Assembly: GCF_016427535.1 (NCBI RefSeq)
Contig: NZ_JAELXV010000009.1
Span: 39,598 to 103,597 of the forward strand
Direction of reading: 5' to 3'
Length of the DNA: 64,000 nucleotides
Source: Hymenobacter sp. BT559
GTDB taxonomy: Bacteria; Bacteroidota; Bacteroidia; Cytophagales; Hymenobacteraceae
Numbering within the stretch: the first letter of the stretch is position 1; each line of letters starts with the position of its first letter. Position numbers and translations under genes: made by a program. This document shows positions 60,532-64,000 of the stretch, piece by piece. The notes under the pieces were generated by a model. It saw nothing but the letters and a program-made list of their open reading frames with translations. It did not search any database and was not told the DNA's origin.

Positions 60532-62537
60532 TAGCTAAAATCATTCGGCATTCTAGTTTCGTGGAGCCGTGCTTCTACGCTTTGAAAGGAGACCTCAAGC
60601 GTCCAGAGGTGCTAGCCGCGAATGGCGTGCGCATGAGTAGTGCCGGCGAGATGGCCGCTGACTTTGAGTTGCAGCGTAGCACCCGACCAGGATTGCGCCA
60701 AGCGGTGGAACACATTGCGCTAGCTTGGCTACCGCAGGAGACAGAAAAGCTGACCAACGAAGTCATGGGGCGGGCGGCCATGCTGTACCTGCAGGAACGG
60801 AACATCGACCCAATGACTACGCAGTGGGCCTTGGTCCGGCACTACGACCAGGAGCACCCCCATTGCCATTTGCTTCTGAACCGGGTGAAGGACGACAAAC
60901 AGGTGTTGCCAGATAAACGCAGTCACCTGCGCAGCGCCGAGGCGTGCCGCAAAGTCGAGGCCGCGATGGGGTTCGAGGATGCGGCCCAACTCGGGGCGGC
61001 CGCGAAGCTGCGAGAGGTCGTGGAAGGGAAGATGCCGGCGGATGTTGCGGAGCGGGTGCAATGCAAGGACCTTATTCGAAAAGCTCTGGAAAAGCACCTG
61101 CCCACGGCTACGACCGTGCATGAGTTACGAGAGGCACTGGCCACGGAGGGGGTGCGGATGAAGGCGACGCTGCAGCAGGGTGGCCAGCTGCAAGCTGTCG
61201 TATTCGAGGCGACCAAGTATCCAGGGCTGCACGTGAAGGGCTCCGAGGTGGCGCGGGAGTACAGCGGCGTGGGACTGCATAAAACGATGGAGGCGCAAGC
61301 TAAACACCGGGCGCAAACAGACTCCACGGTCAAGTTGCCCCAGCAACCAGCTGCCCCCGCCGTGCCCGAACCAGCAGCGACGCTGCAGTCGACTTCGATG
61401 GCTTCTGCAACGCTACCTGAGGGTACCCTGCCGGTTGCCCCGCGTCCAATAGTCGCCGCATCGGTGGAAGGCCGGGTTGAGGTAGCGGTAGCGTCAGCTG
61501 AGGTAGATAAAAAGCAGCCTCCAGCCTCGGTGGCCAACCAGGCCCCTGCCGTTCTTCAGCCTGAACAAAACGTACTGCCGCCGGTGCTGGCCGTCGCGGC
61601 CGTGCCACCACTAGCGGGGGCGCCTGGTCTGCTGGCTAGCTCGCGGGAGACGCCTGCTTCACCTGCCGACCGTTCGCCGCTGGGACATGTTGGGCCAGCA
61701 GACCTGGCCGCGGCAGTTTCCTCAGCGGAGGCCATTGCCCAGCCGCCGCGCTCAGAGCCCGGCAAGTCAATGCAAGCTGCAGCGATTCAGTCGGCAGAAG
61801 TCCCCGCATCTGCCCATTCCAATTTGCTGGATAACGCTGCCGTGACTGCGTCGGTTGTGGAGTCCAAGGCCTTCTGGCAGCACGGAATTATCCAAATGTT
61901 GTCCACTGAAAAATGGACGAGCGACGAGCGATTGAGTCGGGTGCAGGCAGCACTGGTTACGGCTGGAGCCACCGTAGGTGAGATTGTGCCACCAACCATG
62001 GGACGAAATAAGGTTGCGCTGCTACCGTACTCTTTTGACCCGACTTCGCCGCAGTTAGTGGAAGTGAACGCCGTGCTGCGTGATGTACAGGCCGCCTGCG
62101 ACAGCAAGGGAGTTAGCACCAGCAGAGTCAAGGAGCAGCCGCATAGCTGGCACCAGCCCCATGCATTGCCCGAAGCTGACCACTTGGAATGGCCGGCGCG
62201 AGAAGGGCAATTTAACCAAGCGCAAATTGTGGTCGATGACCCGGTGAGGGGACAGGCCCGCGCCGAAAGGGTTGCGGAAGAGTTGCGACGGGCGGGCGCA
62301 AGCGTGAGTGAGGCAACGCGCGATAACCAAGGGCTGCTCACCATGCAGGTGCACTATCACACGTGTGCGCCGACTATCAGCGACATCGACACGGTGCTGG
62401 CCCAAGTGGCGGGTACGTCGGTTGCGGGACTGGAGGTCAAGGAGAGTCCGCAAAACAAGGACGCTCGCCTTGATGGCGTGGTACTTGTCGCTGTCCGGCA
62501 AGCAGAAAACAGCACTGGCAAAGAAATGGGGGCTTAA
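60528..62537 (+). CDS. Relaxase / mobilisation nuclease
   Basis: 669 aa. The N-terminal relaxase domain (1-230) has AKIIRHSSFVEPCFYALKGD, the helical VEHIALAWLPQE, and the HUH metal motif in WALVRHYDQEHPHCHLLLNR. Proteins of this Bacteroidota mobilisation group nick oriT and pilot the strand. Residues 270-450 are Pro/Ala/Val-rich and low in complexity. Two similar C-terminal segments (about 470-545 and 570-655; compare MLSTEKWTSDERLSRVQAAL with VVDDPVRGQARAERVAEELR) may be a repeated domain. No type IV secretion genes are in the window, so the plasmid is mobilisable rather than visibly self-transmissible. Confidence 0.88.
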   Translation: MIAKIIRHSSFVEPCFYALKGDLKRPEVLAANGVRMSSAGEMAADFELQRSTRPGLRQAVEHIALAWLPQETEKLTNEVMGRAAMLYLQERNIDPMTTQWALVRHYDQEHPHCHLLLNRVKDDKQVLPDKRSHLRSAEACRKVEAAMGFEDAAQLGAAAKLREVVEGKMPADVAERVQCKDLIRKALEKHLPTATTVHELREALATEGVRMKATLQQGGQLQAVVFEATKYPGLHVKGSEVAREYSGVGLHKTMEAQAKHRAQTDSTVKLPQQPAAPAVPEPAATLQSTSMASATLPEGTLPVAPRPIVAASVEGRVEVAVASAEVDKKQPPASVANQAPAVLQPEQNVLPPVLAVAAVPPLAGAPGLLASSRETPASPADRSPLGHVGPADLAAAVSSAEAIAQPPRSEPGKSMQAAAIQSAEVPASAHSNLLDNAAVTASVVESKAFWQHGIIQMLSTEKWTSDERLSRVQAALVTAGATVGEIVPPTMGRNKVALLPYSFDPTSPQLVEVNAVLRDVQAACDSKGVSTSRVKEQPHSWHQPHALPEADHLEWPAREGQFNQAQIVVDDPVRGQARAERVAEELRRAGASVSEATRDNQGLLTMQVHYHTCAPTISDIDTVLAQVAGTSVAGLEVKESPQNKDARLDGVVLVAVRQAENSTGKEMGA

Positions 62538-62539
62538 AG

Positions 62540-62625
62540 AACGCAACCCCAGGAAGAACCCCTGCTAGCGGAACTGGCGCAACGTCTCCAGTTCCGCTAG
62601 CAGGGGTTCTTCCTGGGGTTGCGTT
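62540..62625. repeat. 38-bp perfect inverted repeat behind the relaxase gene
   Basis: Arms 62540-62577 and 62588-62625 are perfectly complementary over 38 bases around a 10-base loop (CGCAACGTCT). No T-run follows. It begins 3 bases after the relaxase stop codon. Size and position mirror the 37-bp hairpin behind the par operon, although the two sequences are unrelated. Confidence 0.92.
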
Positions 62626-62655
62626 AGTAGCAGTGCCAGGAGAATGAAGGCGCAG

Positions 62656-63252
62656 CTACTGCGCGTTCTCGGCTTTGAGCCGGGCCTTTTCCTGGGCAGC
62701 CTGCTGGGCTTCGAACGCTTTGCTCAGTACATCGAGGCGACCTTCCATACCAAAGCCGCGCGCCTGCTCCACGTACGCGGCCCGCGCCCGGCGGCCCTCC
62801 CAGAAGAGCCGGTACTTGCCCTCCGCCTGGCCAGGGCCAAACAAGTAAGTGACTTCCGGCCGCAGCAGGGTCGAGTTACCAATGGCCAGAAAGCGGCAGA
62901 ACTTGCCATTCAGAAAGTAGTAGAGTTGAGTCGATACCTGCGCCTGGTGCTTACCAAACCAGCCCTCTTTTCCTTCATAGGAGTAGGTGCGCGTCAACTC
63001 GCCCGGGGTGGGGGGCAGGGGGCGCATCTGGGGGAAGGCGCTCAACGGCTCGCCGAACGTGTGGCCCGCGATGCCGTTGAGCGAATCGACTTGGCTGCCG
63101 AAGGGAAACTGAGGGGTGGGGGCCGGGGGAGTACCGACGATTGCCGGGACCTCGCTGGTGGACGGGCTAGGGGAAGAGCAGCCGGTTAGCAGCCCCGCTA
63201 GCAGGGTCAGGCCCATTGTGGTAACCAGCGAAGCGCGGAAAATGAGTAACAT
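62656..63252 (-). CDS. Putative lipoprotein of unknown function
   Basis: 198 aa from ATG at 63250-63252. The signal ending LLAGLLTGC gives a lipidated Cys, followed by a Ser/Pro linker. The mature part (GHTFGEPLSAFPQMRPLPPT, YSYEGKEGWFGKHQAQVSTQ, YYFLNGKFCRFLAIG) looks like a small beta-rich domain, with a helical C-terminus (LSKAFEAQQAAQEKARLKAE). Family not recognised. Convergent with the relaxase gene across the 38-bp hairpin. Confidence 0.75.
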   Translation of the reverse strand: MLLIFRASLVTTMGLTLLAGLLTGCSSPSPSTSEVPAIVGTPPAPTPQFPFGSQVDSLNGIAGHTFGEPLSAFPQMRPLPPTPGELTRTYSYEGKEGWFGKHQAQVSTQLYYFLNGKFCRFLAIGNSTLLRPEVTYLFGPGQAEGKYRLFWEGRRARAAYVEQARGFGMEGRLDVLSKAFEAQQAAQEKARLKAENAQ

Positions 63253-63359
63253 AAGCGGGATAGAGAAACGGAAAGAGAAGGGGGTAGGTACGTAAAAATG
63301 CCAGGCTGCCCAGCGCAGACGCCCGCCTATAATGGGCTGTGGCACGGGAGGACACCCCG

Positions 63360-63980
63360 CTACTGGCCGGGCGTAGCGCCGGGGGCCGGGGCGGCCGGCG
63401 AGGAGGGTAGCGGCAGATGACCCAGTGCGCCGCGGGCGGCACGCAGCGCCCGTATCCGCTCCGGAGCCGCGGCGCGGGCCAGGGCCGGGTCGGCACTGCC
63501 GGGCCGCCCCTGCGGACCTCGGTGCGTCGCGGCGAACACGTTATCCGCCACCGAATTGCCCAGAGCCAGACTCGTGACCACCGCGAAGACGCGCGGCCCG
63601 TAGGCCAGCGGGTTCTCCGCCATCTCGTCCAGGGCCTCCAGGGCCTCGTCCTGGTAGTTGACCATCCGCTTGGCCAGGTAGCAGGCCCGGTCTGGGTAAA
63701 TAGGCGGGTCGAGCTCCGGCAAGCTAGGTGAAGTGGCCAGGCGCTGCGTCAGCAGGGTGACATCGGCATAGTCGAGGTACACCTGCTCGCCGGCCACCCA
63801 GAGGTCGGGCTTGTAGGCAAGCATCGTATTGCCCCAGGTGGCGAAATCCAGCGTCGGAAAGTGGTCGGCCAACTCCTGCATCAGGTAGGCCAGGGCGAGG
63901 GCGAGCTGGGCGGGGGTCGCCTTGTCATAGGGGATGCAGGTGGCCGCCGGGGCGGGGGAGGGAGCGGGGGAAGTAGCCAT
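63360..63980 (-). CDS. Soluble protein of unknown function
   Basis: 206 aa. Pro/Ala-rich ends flank a helical core (LALALAYLMQELADHFPTLD, QVYLDYADVTLLTQRLATSP, ACYLAKRMVNYQDEALEALD). No signal peptide, membrane span or catalytic motif was seen. Family not recognised. It lies 107 bases upstream of the lipoprotein gene on the same strand; the two could be co-transcribed. Confidence 0.65.
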   Translation of the reverse strand: MATSPAPSPAPAATCIPYDKATPAQLALALAYLMQELADHFPTLDFATWGNTMLAYKPDLWVAGEQVYLDYADVTLLTQRLATSPSLPELDPPIYPDRACYLAKRMVNYQDEALEALDEMAENPLAYGPRVFAVVTSLALGNSVADNVFAATHRGPQGRPGSADPALARAAAPERIRALRAARGALGHLPLPSSPAAPAPGATPGQ

Positions 63981-64000
63981 AAGCGTAGATAAAAAGGGGG

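Noticed and set aside
62540..62625. 38-bp hairpin as an ordinary rho-independent terminator
   Set aside because: No T-run on either strand and a stem far longer than usual; reported as an inverted repeat instead.

Overview
The window is high-GC DNA of a Bacteroidota plasmid or plasmid-like replicon, most likely from Hymenobacter or a close relative. This rests on Bacteroidota-type promoters (TTTG about 17 bases upstream of TAnnTTTG), LytTR and LytS signalling genes, DUF305 and heavy-metal-binding-domain lipoproteins, the DUF6428-containing ars operon, and short palindromes of a kind familiar from Hymenobacter. Both edges are open; a TolC gene runs off the left edge. No tRNA, rRNA or CRISPR array was seen.

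Layout. (1) 1-19.8 kb is metal and metalloid resistance interleaved with nuclease-fold genes of unknown function. It holds a minus-strand Cus-like copper/silver operon, a nuclease-fold orphan, copA with a cupredoxin, an ArsR/MerTP/GDCCVxC/HMA-AraC mercury-type cluster, a second nuclease-fold orphan, a DUF305 lipoprotein, a tight two-gene nuclease-fold cassette, and a nine-gene minus-strand ars operon with a palindromic ArsR operator. (2) 19.8-21.5 kb is an IS1182-family element. (3) 21.8-26.6 kb is the plasmid core: parA with a small partner gene, centromere-like repeats, a 37-bp perfect inverted repeat, decayed IS3 and oxidoreductase remnants, a Rep_3-type initiator, and an iteron origin with two perfect DnaA boxes. 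(4) 26,797-56,221 is a 29.4-kb Tn3-family transposon. (5) 56.2-64 kb holds the other half of the gene the transposon interrupted, a DEAD/SNF2-type helicase, about 1.5 kb without a recognisable gene, a mobilisation module (zinc-ribbon protein, candidate oriT, MobC-like protein, relaxase), a 38-bp perfect inverted repeat and two plasmid genes of unknown function.

The transposon is the main discovery. It has 39-bp terminal inverted repeats (38/39 identical), a 5-bp AAAAA duplication, tnpA and tnpR. Removing it together with one AAAAA copy rejoins the flanks in frame into the C-terminus of another, already decayed Tn3-type transposase. Its cargo is unusual. First comes a fluoride-riboswitch-controlled operon (ClC-type fluoride exporter, PAP2 phosphatase, an unknown protein and an enolase whose 3' end was lost where it meets the transposition module), beside a phosphoglycerate mutase and a CaCA cation exchanger. 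Second is a sulfur-oxyanion island: a YeiE-like LysR regulator, an HTH-less LysR paralogue, a YeiH exporter, a di-haem TsdA-like cytochrome, DsrE, two periplasmic binding proteins, a Tat-exported sulfite oxidase, a YncE-like propeller and an orphan haem-copper oxidase subunit I. A LytS/LytTR pair closes the right end.

How the genes may work together (inference): the plasmid combines copper, mercury-type and arsenic resistance with mobilisation, while the transposon adds fluoride export, spare copies of glycolytic enzymes around the fluoride-sensitive enolase step, and oxidation or export of sulfite and thiosulfate. All identifications are by reading motifs; no database search was run.
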